Source of the DNA: Sternotherus odoratus
Lineage: Eukaryota; Chordata; Testudines; Kinosternidae
Reading direction: 5' to 3'
NCBI GenBank assembly: GCA_032164245.1
Contig: JAVMKO010000002.1
Coordinates: 90,037,340-90,101,339 of the forward strand
DNA: 64,000 nucleotides
The notes beneath the pieces were generated by a model. The model was not told where the DNA came from. It worked only from the letters and a program-made list of their open reading frames with translations, and searched no databases. The position numbers were made by a program, and so were the translations under genes. Every line of letters begins with the position of its first letter. The first letter of the stretch is position 1. Below, one piece after another: positions 1 through 20,700 of this stretch.

Positions 1-1392
1 TCAAATGTGCTCCATATATAAGCAGAGATGTGTTTTTTGAACTGCCAGCCTTGAAAACTCAACCTGGGCACAGAACACCATTCACTGTTTTTCCCAAGAT
101 GCTGCTGATATAATTAACAATTAAAGCAATGTAGAGAGTGCGGGGGAGGGGTTGTTGGTTTGGGTTTTCCTGCTTGACTAAGATCTTGCAGGATTAGTTC
201 TAAGCCAATTTACCGAGCCGAACACACACACACCGCGTTAGGTGTTAATGATAGCAACTGTATCTGGGGAGTAATCCTGAATCTTGACAAGTAAAGGAGG
301 AATTATTTCCACCTCTTTATCTTAAACTGTTTGTTCCATTTATAAACTAAGCCTGACCACATATGCACAGATAATGGTTAAGGACAGTGAACCTGATTTT
401 TAAAACTTTTTCCATCTGGTTAAACTCTTGTACCATGTGCTGTTGCTCATCCTTCCCTCATTCCACTTTGTACATGTCTAACTCAGGTTTGGGACCTGAT
501 CTGGTTAGAAGACTGGTTCCTAACCACTGGCACTCGAGACTCGTGACTGGTATTCAGGCTAGTGGCTGCCACTGAAATCTCTGTCTTGGGCCTGCATGTA
601 TCTAATTGAATTATCTGAATTTTAAGCTAGAACACAGTTCAATCCTCTGGGACGGGGTTTGTACAACCCTCAGTTCCAATGTAAGTTTGATTACACACAA
701 CTGAACAAGGGGCAACTGGTGCCAAAACAGAAGCTGGATTTCAGGTTTGTCATTAAGAAAGGGGACAAAGAAGTTGTTGTCTCCAGGAAAAGAGATACGG
801 GGATGTGTCACTACTGAAAATGACTTCTCCCGCGTTCCTGGCACACCCTCGACTACCACTAACTCCACTGGGCATCCTAGGGACACAAGGAATATAGGAT
901 TAGGAGCACATCCTTACAAATAGGTTTGGTTGCCCACAAACTGTGAGCTACTAATTTAAAACAGAGCTAAATACACTTTGTAGTGTCTCCTTTAATGACC
1001 TGAAATGAGAGTTGTCTTAACTCTGTTCCCATTCTTCAGGAATTCATGTGAGTTTATTGCTTGTGAAATGTCCATATGACAAAATCATCTGCAACTGACG
1101 ATACCCTTGTTGGCAGTTTCAGCAGAGAGGCCACTGAACTGGAATTGTGGACTCATCTTCTCAATACTATAGGTAATGACTGAACTGCACTGCCATGATA
1201 GTGCTGCTACCTGTGTTTTATCTGTTCAGTGGATAGGGAACTTCAATGTCCAGGGCTGTAAATCCAGCATCTTCCCTTTCACACGCAAATAAAGTTAGGC
1301 AAAAATAGCTTAATCACAAAAAACAAACAAACCCATGGCTCTTTCATGTTCCGAAAGGTGAAATAGGCAAGGTAGAAAAATAATTTTCTCAC
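1..1392 (-). other. Intron 6 of ALDH5A1 (left part)
   Basis: Both strands were read for the expected exon 7 motif around the catalytic cysteine and it is not there, so exons 7 onward lie beyond the left edge. I recognise no repeat or RNA gene in this stretch. Confidence 0.6.
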
Positions 1393-9858
<8,466 letters not shown>

Positions 9859-11658
9859 GGCCGCGCGGCGCCGAGCAGCCGGGCCGGGGGGAGCGAGGGG
9901 CGGGCCGGGCGCTCTGCAGCGATCGGCCCCCGGGCCTGGGCGCGGCTCAGGCCTGGAGCCTCCGAGCCCGCGGGAACCAGGCCCCGGACACCAGCCGCTC
10001 CCCTGCCGGCCCGCCTGGCCCTGGGCTCTCTGTGCGCCTGCTGCTGGGCGGGGAGCCGGTGTAGGGAAGGAGACGGCTCCTTGTAAGACTGTGCAGCCCG
10101 CAGCAGTCACTGAGACGTGATGGGTGGCAAGAGACTGATACTGTTTTTAAAAAAAGCCTCTTATCTGATGTAGCGAGTTGCTACAGATAAGTGGTTTGTC
10201 CCCTGCATGTATGAAAGGACAAGGTATTATCTCGATCATTCCTGACTTGTGTTTGAAAACCCCCTCTTCAAAATCTCCACTGATGGAGATTCCCTTCCCA
10301 AGGCAATTTATTCCAGTGCTTACCCACCCTGACAGTTAGGACGTTTTTCTTCCTCTGCTGTTCCCAGAAGTACTGGAATGTCCTACAATCTGGGAACATG
10401 TGAGCGGCCACTCCAGTAGCTATTCTGCACTAGCTGACCAGGTGGACGCTCATATTCTATACTACAAGTGCCTTTTTGTGGTTTAGGTTAATCCATATCC
10501 AAGAACAATAGCTATTCTAGGGTTTTGTCCTGTGTAGACAAGCCTTAACTCTTCTCACACACACACACAAAACAGAGCTGGGAGTTTCACCTATATCACC
10601 TGACTCCAGGAGCTGGGACTTTACAAAGAAACCAAATCAAATATTGTGATGTTGGCAATGGTGACAACAGTCCTCTATCCTCAGGGTCCCACATGAGTTT
10701 GATGCTGCTTGAGCAGAGATCTTGGCTTAAGGCTTTGCAGACTGTTACACCAAAACTTCCAATTCGTGCCCCAATGCCACAAAACTGAATGGATTTAACT
10801 TGAGATGTTCTGCATTGTCCTGTTGAACATTTGTGAGTAAAGTAACGTATTCATAGAGGTCTGTGCAAGATCTGGCCCTGAGTGACTTTTTCTTAGGTTT
10901 GCGGCTTTGTGACAAGATTTTAAAATGGGACCAACCTTGCTCAAAGGCTTGTAAAACTTTTGAAAAACCTGAACCTTAATCCTACTAAATGCCAGCAAGC
11001 ACTTTTACAAGCTGTCTTATGAGAGCCCACTCAACTCTTAGTGGAAAACAATCTAACCACCAATTTTACAAACTGCATTGTGTTATGGGACCTAAATCAC
11101 AGAAACAATGTGCCAGTCATTGTTGGGAGAATTGGTAATAAGTTCTGTGGTTACTCACCTCAAGCCTCGTGAAACTTTTAAAATTTATTTATGATATTTA
11201 TGTTGATTTCAGGTAAAAAAAAATAATACCATGTTGTAAGATTCTGTAAAATTTGATGTAGCTGCACAAGACAGCTGTATGTCCCGCAACTCATAGTTTT
11301 GAATGACCCTTTTTATCTTAAATGTATTTTTATTTAAAATACAGAAATGCAGGCGGTCAAGTAAAAGAAGTTACCCTCCCATAGCTCTACCCACAGATTT
11401 CAGTAGGGAAAAATCCTATAGAACAGATTTCTTTTGCCTTTGGTCATAATTCAATCTGATGTAAAAGATAAGTGCTGATAATGATTAACAGCAAACTGGA
11501 AAATGGTAGCATTTCAAATAACCTGACAGTTTAGCCTCTGTGTCAGTGACATGCTCGAAAGGAGAGAAATGCACTGTAACCTAGTTTTCAAAAATCACAA
11601 TAATACTGCCCCCAAGCATTTTTCAAAGCCATGATTTATGTGCCAGTATATTAGCAGC
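9859..11658. other. Divergent intergenic region ALDH5A1-GPLD1
   Basis: Holds the upstream half of the CpG island, an old CR1-like fragment (about 10229-10540), and AT-rich sequence in front of GPLD1 without a CpG island. The 5' UTR exons of GPLD1 cannot be placed from sequence alone. Confidence 0.6.
10229..10540. repeat. CR1-like LINE 3' fragment
   Basis: CTCCACTGATGGAGATTCCC, GGCAATTTATTCCAGTGCTTA and CACCCTGACAGTTAGGACGT follow the same order as in the CR1 copy at 35105-35633, with many substitutions. Confidence 0.55.
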
Positions 11659-11755
11659 ATGGATGGTTTCAAGGTTTGGTCTGTTCTGCTGATTATAGTT
11701 TATAGTCTATGCCAAAGATGTATGCCGTGTGGTATTTCAACACATATTGAAATAG
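11659..11755 (+). CDS. GPLD1: GPLD1 coding exon 1
   Basis: Residues 1-32 plus one base. Starts at ATG 11659; hydrophobic [13 protein letters not shown], then CGISTHIEI with catalytic-type His29. Donor GTAAGA. Another Met (residue 22) follows, but only this start gives a signal peptide. Confidence 0.93.
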
Positions 11756-14700
11756 GTAAGATATGTACAAAATATGTATTTTAGCATAATATTTTAAATT
11801 GCTTGCAAAGGAAAGTGAATACAGGATTGGATAGAAAATTGGATCACTGGAATGTGAAGGACTTATAATGCAAATTCCATCTTTCTTAGACTAAATAGCA
11901 GATATGAATATCTGAGTATATATCCTGTCTGGAGCTTGTGCTGTAGCACTTATTTTCCTGTTTATTTTTATGTTGGGTGTTTAAGTCAATGTGAATTCTT
12001 CAATCTTCTAAAATGTGTGCATCATATAATTGGAAAGTTCGTATTTGTGTCTATAAATCTTATACAAAAATGGCTTGGTTTGCAGAAAGAAGAGAAGAAT
12101 TAGCCTAATGATTAACTTCACCAATAAAATCATCCTTCTGATCACTGAATGTGGGATATTTAAATTACAACTGATTTTCTAGGGAATACTTTATGGTTTA
12201 TCTATATTTCTAAATGTTCTTTGTTGCTACATGAAATTATCTCCGATTTCTCCCTTCAAATTGTTTTTAATAATATTCTACATTTTGAAAGTACTATATA
12301 TTAACTTCTTTGTAAAATGGGTAGTGAAGTATAATGCTGAGTTTGTCATAGAAGATTAAAAGTGCCAATGTCTCTGTTGTCCTTTTATTTGTGGTAGGTA
12401 GACATCTGGTTAAGATAATCCCAAATAACATTATGCAACACAGAATCAACGAAAGATGGGGCAAACTGGAGGGCAGGGAAGAAGAATCGTAAATATTTTT
12501 GTTTGAATTTTTAAATAAATTCATTTGATTGCATCTGCTTTCTGTAAATATTCTACCAAATGAGTTTACTGGCAAGAATATTAATAGAAACACTGAATTT
12601 TAAGTGAATATGGCAGATTATTCACTCACAACACATATTTAATTCATAATTTGTGAATACTTGCTCCAGAAATCCTGGCTATTAGTATTCATCTTAATGA
12701 AACAGGGAATAAAAACATAGCATGTGGCCTTTGGCCAATCAAACATCTCAATTTTCAAATACTGAATATTTGCAACTGTGAACAAGTTACAGACTAAGAT
12801 TATGCACAGAATTTATTCATGGCCAGGTTGTGCCCTCTTGCAGTAAGTAGTTCTGGAGGCCTGGATCCTGCAAAGACATACGCGGATGGTTAACTTTACA
12901 CTGTGAGTAGTCCAATTGAAATTAATAGGACAACTCATAGTGCATAAAGTTAAGTAGATGCATATGTCTTTGCAGGATTCAGGTTTATGGTGCTTACTGT
13001 GAATAAGGGTGGCAGAATCTGATCCTCTGTCAGTAACTTGAAATAACAAAATTAAGATAATTCCAATCTTCTTGCAGAAAATTCTGAGACAAAATTTGAC
13101 AGATTTACTCCAAATTAATCCACTCACTCTAATCAAGGACAAAATTGTTATATTTTCCAAATTAAAAAAAGGGTACACGTATTTAACCTATTGATCATGA
13201 TTAGCTGAATAATGTTCCTTATAATTTGCCATCAGGTCACAATTTATAACCATATTTTAGTTATTTGTCTGAAAATACCACTCATTGGATCCAATCTTTC
13301 TCCCATGAAGTTAAACCTATTATCCCTGAAGCAAACTGGAGTTCTGCCACTCACTTAAGTGGTGGCAGGACTGGACCCATAATTGATAAAGATATCCAGT
13401 ACTAATGCAGGTAAAGATATTTCATTTCCTAAGTCATTTCTAGTTTACAGATCCATGAGTTACACATTATAGAAAACAAACATGACAGAAATTTGATTTC
13501 ATATAACACCTTTCATGTTCACATTTCTCAGAGGACTTTACACTTAAATATATAGTGAAAATGTTGACTAAGTTTTGTGTAGGTAGCAATGCTTCCTAGC
13601 CCTCTACTTACTCTGGGCATACAAAAAGATTTGCATGGACAAACATATACATCTGAGTGGAGCTCCATTGAAGTCCATTCCTGAGGCTCTACCATTGTAA
13701 AGATCTGCTTGTATTGATCAACTTGCAGAATCAATATATTTGGTTAATAATGTGTATGGAGGAATAGAGGAAATAAATGGCCAATCCAAGACCAGGCACT
13801 GGAAATTATATCCCTTTTCTGTTGAAATATAGAACTAAGAAGTTGGAAAGACCTATTAAGTCATCTTGTCTATTCCTTTGCTGATGTTGAATTGTTCCCT
13901 AAGTATCTGTGTGTGCTTTGTATAATATAGTTTTAAATGGTCCAAGTTACATTAATAGTCAAAATGAAATCAGTATTCATAGCAAGAATTGAATAGCTGG
14001 TGGGTTTACAGTTTGAACCCAGTCCTTTTACAGAGAGAATTTAAGTAAATAAATTGTCTCCAGGGATTGTCACATTAACACAAGTCAAATATAATCAACG
14101 TTTGAACAATATTTCACTTTATAATAGTAATGTCCATTTATTTTAGTCTATAGTGTGATGCTTGCCTAGTAAGTACTGCTTGGCAATGTGCATGCCTACC
14201 TGATCAACAAGTAAACACTGCTTTTACTTTGCTGACTGCAGATTTTTGTTTTTCATTTATGGTAAAAATTAATCAAGTAGTTAAACATTAACAATGGGTC
14301 ACAGGTTATATCTGATTCAATACCTTAGGGGAACAAGAAACTTCTATAATAAGATTTAATTAAAATTACAAGAATTACTCTCAAACTCCCTATCTATTGG
14401 TATCTAGAATTTTGTGAACATACCATATTTGAGCGGCGTGAATGAGCATTCCATTCCTTAATTGGGATAGTCTGGGTTAGGAGGTAAGGAGACCCTTTGT
14501 GGTGTACTGTACTAGGCTGACCAGTGCAGCTTGTGGTTTCTGGGAATTGGAGAGGCAAGGAGAACAGGGTCTCAGTGTGTGTCCAAAAACATCAAAGAAA
14601 TATCATCTTTGCATTTATTAAAACTGTCAAGAAAAATGTCAAGAGGAGTGATGTGCTGTATGCCAATGCCAGTTGTGTTATAAGTACACTTAAATTCATT

Positions 14701-17700
14701 CTAGCACCTACATTCTGACAGAACTTCTAACTAAAGATGGGCCTAGTCACAATACTTTTAAATCAGTTTCTAATACTATATGATGTTTTTCAGCACACCG
14801 AGCTCTGGAATTTTTCAGTAAACATGAAGGGAATGTTAACTATAGAAAGGTAAGGAAGCATATTATTTCTTTATTGCATAAGTGTTGTGACAATTTCCTC
14901 TGCCCTCTTCTTGTCTATTTATGTATCTTCAGACAGTGAGCTCCTCAGATTCAGGCCTTTTCTGTGTGGAAAGTGCTTTGCCTATGATGAATACAACCAG
15001 AAATAAATACATAATAACTACCATTCAGTATACACTGTGTAGTTGTACAGAATTTTTTCTACTTTATTCTTAACAACCTAGGCTCTAAAGTTTTACATTG
15101 TTTTTGAGTTCAGTTATGTAACAAAAAAAATCTACATTTGTCAGTCACACTTTCACAATAAATAGATTGTGTACTGCTACAGTACTTCTAAGAGGTGAAT
15201 TGAAAAATACTATTTCTATTATCAGTTTTACAGAGCAAATATTTATAATAAAAATAACATAAAGTGAGTATTGTACACTTTTCATTCTGTTGCAATAGAA
15301 ATCAATATATTTGAAAATGTAGAAAATCATCCAAAAATATTTAATATATTTCCATTGGTATTCTATTGTTTAACAGTGAGATTAATAGCGATTAATTTTT
15401 TTAATCATGATTCATTTTTATTGAGTTAATTGTGTGAGTTAACTGCGATTAATCCACTGCCTATTTATATTATTTGGTCTTTTGTCAGAGTACTGGTTTT
15501 TCTTAAGTGGATATCCAATATTTTATTTGTTGTATGATGTGAAGATTTTTTGGTTTGTGGGTTTGTTTTTGAAATCACTACAATATAAACCAGTTAGCTT
15601 AGACTCTTTTTTTTTCTTCCCCACCCGTAATCTTGTAAACTAAAGTAATGTATTTGACTTTTAGTTTTACTTTGGCAATATCTTGCTGACAGTGTAAATG
15701 TTGTCTTTGGCTCATTACACCTTTAAGTATTCATAATAACCTTTTCCCTCATCTTCAATTGTATTCTGATTTCTTGTTCCCTCATCCTTTTCTCTCCCAG
15801 TTGTTACTAAAACACCAGGATGCATTTCAGGCTGGAAGCCTTTATCCTGATGCCTTTTATCCTGTTATCTGCAAGAATGGTAAGAAGAGGGTTTATTATA
15901 GTGGAGCTGTAGTTAAGGGTAAGAACTATTTCTGTTTAAAGAAAGATTTCTAAATGCTCTAAAATCTGCATGGTTATTTGGATTGCTCTGAAATGTTGCG
16001 ATTTCCTGGGAATCCTGGATTTCCTGGATAGTAATGCACCTGGATAGTAATGCACATTTGGTGTTATTTGAGCAAAAGGTTCCTGAGACACAATCATCTG
16101 AAAGAATCAGCTCTTAAGGTTCACAGATTCTACTAACGTTTTGGGCACACCTGGCTTCTAAAGTTCTACTGGCTTAATGGGACATGAAAGGGAGGGTGAG
16201 CTGGAAATAGTGGCAGAGGTGGAGGCAGAGACACTGTAGCAAGGCACATACTGGGCCTGTCTGGTTTTGGCCCAAGGAACGCCTCAGCTTGATGTCACAT
16301 CAGTGTTCTTTATTTACCGTTGTTTTCCCGCCACTGCTTTCCACCTATGTACAGGTTTTGCAGCTAACTTTGCCAAGTGCAGGCCTGGTCAGCAACAGGC
16401 CAGAAGGCTCTCACCTCCCTCTGTGCTTGACAGTAGGGTTACCAGACAGCAGGTGTGAAAAATCGGGACAAGGGGTGAGGGGTAATATGGAGCTATATAA
16501 GAAAAAGACCTAAAAATTTGGGCTGTCCCTATAAAATCAGGACATCTGGTCACTCTAATGCCTGGCCTTTCTCTCTCCCTTCCACTGGCTTGCTCCCAGA
16601 TTTTATAGCTCTGGCTAGTGACGCTAGCAGGTGCTGTCTGTTAGCAGGCAAACACAGGCCTATCCAACAGCCCCAATTCATTTCCCTTGATTGGGGCTGG
16701 AGTGGAAGGGGCTGATTAAATGTTTCTCACTCAGCATCCTGTCACAGATACATACCAGTTGTCTCTTAAGTTAGGTCTACACATTATTGCAGTATAACTT
16801 ACCTTGCTCAGGGGGGAAGTGAATAATCCACACCCCTGAGCAATGTAAATTACACTGGCTCTCACAATTCATCTCCCCTTAAAAGTGAAAGGAAAATAGG
16901 AGACAGTGAAATCATCCAGGAGACCCTTTCGATTTTGTAATCATTTATACATAAAATCATGTTCTTTTCATCCATCTTGTTTCCAGATTCTAGAAAACTA
17001 TTTGTTCTCTTCCTCCCCCAATACAAGATAGAATTCAAAATTATGCTACTTGGCACTGTAAAATTAACCCAGAGAGCATTACATAGGCACACAGAATTTG
17101 CTCTCTTGGCTCAGTATCAGATGAGAGCAGATTTAAAAACCCAAGTGAGGCCAGAGATTGATACTTCAGATGAAGACCCAATCTCCCCACATAAACCGAT
17201 AATATACCTAATCAGTTTTGCAATCTTGTACACAGAGATGATGACTGTTTCCTTCCAGACCCCTGTGGCAGTCAGCTCATGCCCTGAAGAATGGGATTTT
17301 GATTTTCCTGGATTCCCCAAGAGCTTGTATTACCATAAAATCCAGTGCATTCATTTGGCCACCAGCTTCTCTCTTCACTCTGCTAGACTTCTCCCCTTAA
17401 GGTGTAATATTCTTTTCTGTACCTCACTTACTCACAATCTATGAGGGCAGGTGGGATTTGGAATAAGGCTCCCACATGTTTCCATCAAAAATACATCAGA
17501 TAAATGTAGTATCTGTTTTGACAATATTAAATATGCTTTTCAGTGACTTTTGGTCAGTGACTTCTTTGAATGTGCATTTGAGCAGAAATCCAACATGTGG
17601 AACAGTTCAACTCAAGGTATAATTTTGTCTTTTGATGTTGCAGGAATATTCCATCATGTTTCTGAAGACACTCATTGGACACCATTTCTCAACACTAGTA

Positions 17701-20700
17701 TCCATTACATCAGAAAGAAGTATCCTCAGCCTTGGGAGGAGGTAGGAAAACCCCTTGAATTTGCATGGGCTTCTTAAAGCCTCCACCAACTATCTTTTTC
17801 ACCTAATCAGTATTACAGTACCAACTTCAAGAGATCACAAATCATGAGGCGGACCCCCCCCCCCAAATCACAAAATTGAAAAAAAGATATTATGATTTTT
17901 ATGTCGGTCTCTTGATATCTGAACTCCCCTGCCCATCCCCAGGGTGTGTGCCTGTGACCATTAGTGTTGCCCACTCTCCGACATGTACTAGATAAGGTGA
18001 TTTTGTCCCCCGCTACAAATACTCTCCCCCGCACATCTGCTCGTCTCCTGCCCAACAATTCACTTTGTTCCCCAACCCATCAGTTCTGTCATCCCCATCC
18101 CCCACCACCGCCCTCAGTTCACCCTCCCAGCACTCACTCCCGTCTGCTCAGAACCCACCATCAATACAGCCCATTCAGTGCCCACCCTCCTCACCTCAGC
18201 CCCTCCTGTCACCTCCGGGTGATAGTTCTGCTCTCCCAGCCTCACCTCTACTCCTTTTAGGATTCTTTGCCCTCCCCAGGCCTGGCAGGGCTGCAGTGGG
18301 GTCCCCTCTCCCACTTCCCAGGCTGTCAGCCGGAGCAAAAAATTAAGCCTCACTCGTGATTGTGGGATAGAATGCTCAACCAGGATCCCAGTGTGGGGCC
18401 AGCTGAGATAACTCAATTAGGGTGAACTGCAAAGAATGGGGCAGAGAATCCCCAAAGCTGGTGAATATTTTTAATATTTAGATTTACCAAGCCAGCATCA
18501 ACCAGATTCTTTATTATCTCACTGATTGCCCACATGCCAACAAAACAGTCCCCTTAAAGTAACTCAGTCTCAAGCCTCCATCCAGGTACCTCCCAGGTTA
18601 ATGAAAATTAAGTAAATAATGATGCCAGTTAATAATACATTCTTAATATTAATTAATGATTTATATTAATATCATTATCTCCCAAGTTAATGACTATTCC
18701 AGATCTTAGCCAAATACATGCTACAGCCCATTCTTATTAACTCAACTAAAATGTATTTAAAAAGAAAAGGGAGAGAGTACGGTTAAAAGATCACTCTACA
18801 TATAGACATGAGTTCAGTTCTTGACGTTCAGATACATAGCAGAGATAGTGAGCTTTGTAGTTGCAGAGAGTTCCTTTGGAATTTAGTCCATAGGTGATAG
18901 CCCAATGTCCAGGATCATATCCAGGGCGTACCAGCTTAACTGGGATCTCATCTTGTGACTCCAACTTCCTCGGATGAAACTTAAGCAGATCTGAGATAAA
19001 AAGGATCAGGACCCAAGGAACTTTTTACCATTTCAGGTCTTTGACAAGTTGGAGTCCTTTGGGGAACAATAGGTAATCAGGGTGCCTTTGAAGTGGGTCC
19101 ATTATCGGTACTTAGATGTACGAATTAACATAAGACAATTGCCTATTCCTCCACCATTCACTGATGATTTGCTGTACATTTCAAAGAGAGATGGATACAG
19201 AAATATCCTGTGTTTATACTTCATTTAAATGCTAGGATATTCTCTTGAACTTTGAATTATCAGAATACAGCATAGACAGGGACTGTTGATTACATTGTTT
19301 AACACTGTCCATACATATGTAAATACACAAAAACATGTTATCTCCCCACATGTCTTTAAGGGTTGAATTTGAGTCATTTATTTTGCAGGATGTTTAACCC
19401 TTTCTGGTCATGCGTCACAGTCAGGGATGGGGTTTTTTCTAGCCGCGGCTGGGTCATATCCTTGGGGATCATATCCTAACCCCTGTACCCTGGAGAGTTT
19501 GCCAGTTTTGTTGAATTTTGCCAGCCTTTGCTCAGGAGAATCCAGTAATTGCAATAGCAATTCAAGGCATTTTATAGGTCAGCTCTGAAGTGCATTTCTA
19601 AACTTGGGAGGTTTGGGAAGAGCATGCACAGAGGCTGCCTGCATTTTCCCTGGCTCTGAACAGTACTGTTCATGTGGACTGTTTAACTTTCATGGGCGAT
19701 AAAGTCATTGAGGGGGAAAATGTATCAGTTCCATATTTAAAAAAAAAATCTCTAAAAGTCACCATGATTTAGGGAAGATCACCGACTCTTGAAGAAACTC
19801 AACCGATGCTGCTGAGAAATCTGTTCACAAATAACTTCTCTACTTTTTGCCTATGAAAGCTTGAAATAAATTTCTAATTAGACATAAGGTGGGGCTTCAT
19901 ATCCTACTGTATTAGAAGTGGCTATATCTAGTCCTAAGTGACAAAGGAATCCCTCTGAAATTATTCAGTGCTTTATTCTTCTACTTTTATGTTAAGTAGT
20001 GCTCTCACAGGTACTCCATTGTCTTGTCTACTAGCATAAGTATGGCAAAGTGGTTTCAGTCTTGAAGAATGCCATTGGGAATATTCTGTCCCTGATCCAG
20101 GATAGCACTGATATGCTTAACTCAAAGCAGATGAGTGGGCCTACTGACATAAGCATGTAACTCGGTAGTCTTGGACCTAATGCAGTACTTAATGTTAGGC
20201 ATACAACTAAATGCTCTGCAGGATCAGGAACAAATACCCCAGATCCTTGAAGGTATTTAGGCTCTAGGGTGACCAGATAGCAACTGTGAAAAAACTGGTC
20301 AGGGATGGGGCGTAATAGACACCTATATAAGAAAAAGTCCCCAAAATCAGGACCATCCCTACAAAAATGGGACATCTGGTCACCCTGTTAGGCTCCGAAC
20401 TTCCAATGAAATCAATCTAAGTTAAGCATCTAAATACTTTTGAGGATCTGGGCCAAACTTCTCAGCAGCTTGCAATATAGAGCTCTTAGTGAAAAAGAGT
20501 TGCTGATTTGTCTCCTTATTTAATGCACTGAGCAGTTGAAATGCTAATAACTTTTTTTTAAAGATAGTGGGGCTGTAGTAAAGTGATTGCGCATTACTAC
20601 ATGCATATTATTGTTGTTTAGGCCACAGAGAAACTGGTGGCTTTCCTGTTTGGAATTGCCTCCCATATGGTGGCAGATGTGAGCTGGCATAGCTTGGGCA

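Noticed and set aside
1..1392. Search for ALDH5A1 exon 7 (catalytic Cys)
   Set aside because: Neither strand encodes the expected TCVCSNQ-like motif with flanking splice sites.
18340..19530. Suspected LTR or other repeat in GPLD1 intron 4
   Set aside because: I could not find paired termini or a coding remnant, so no element is called.
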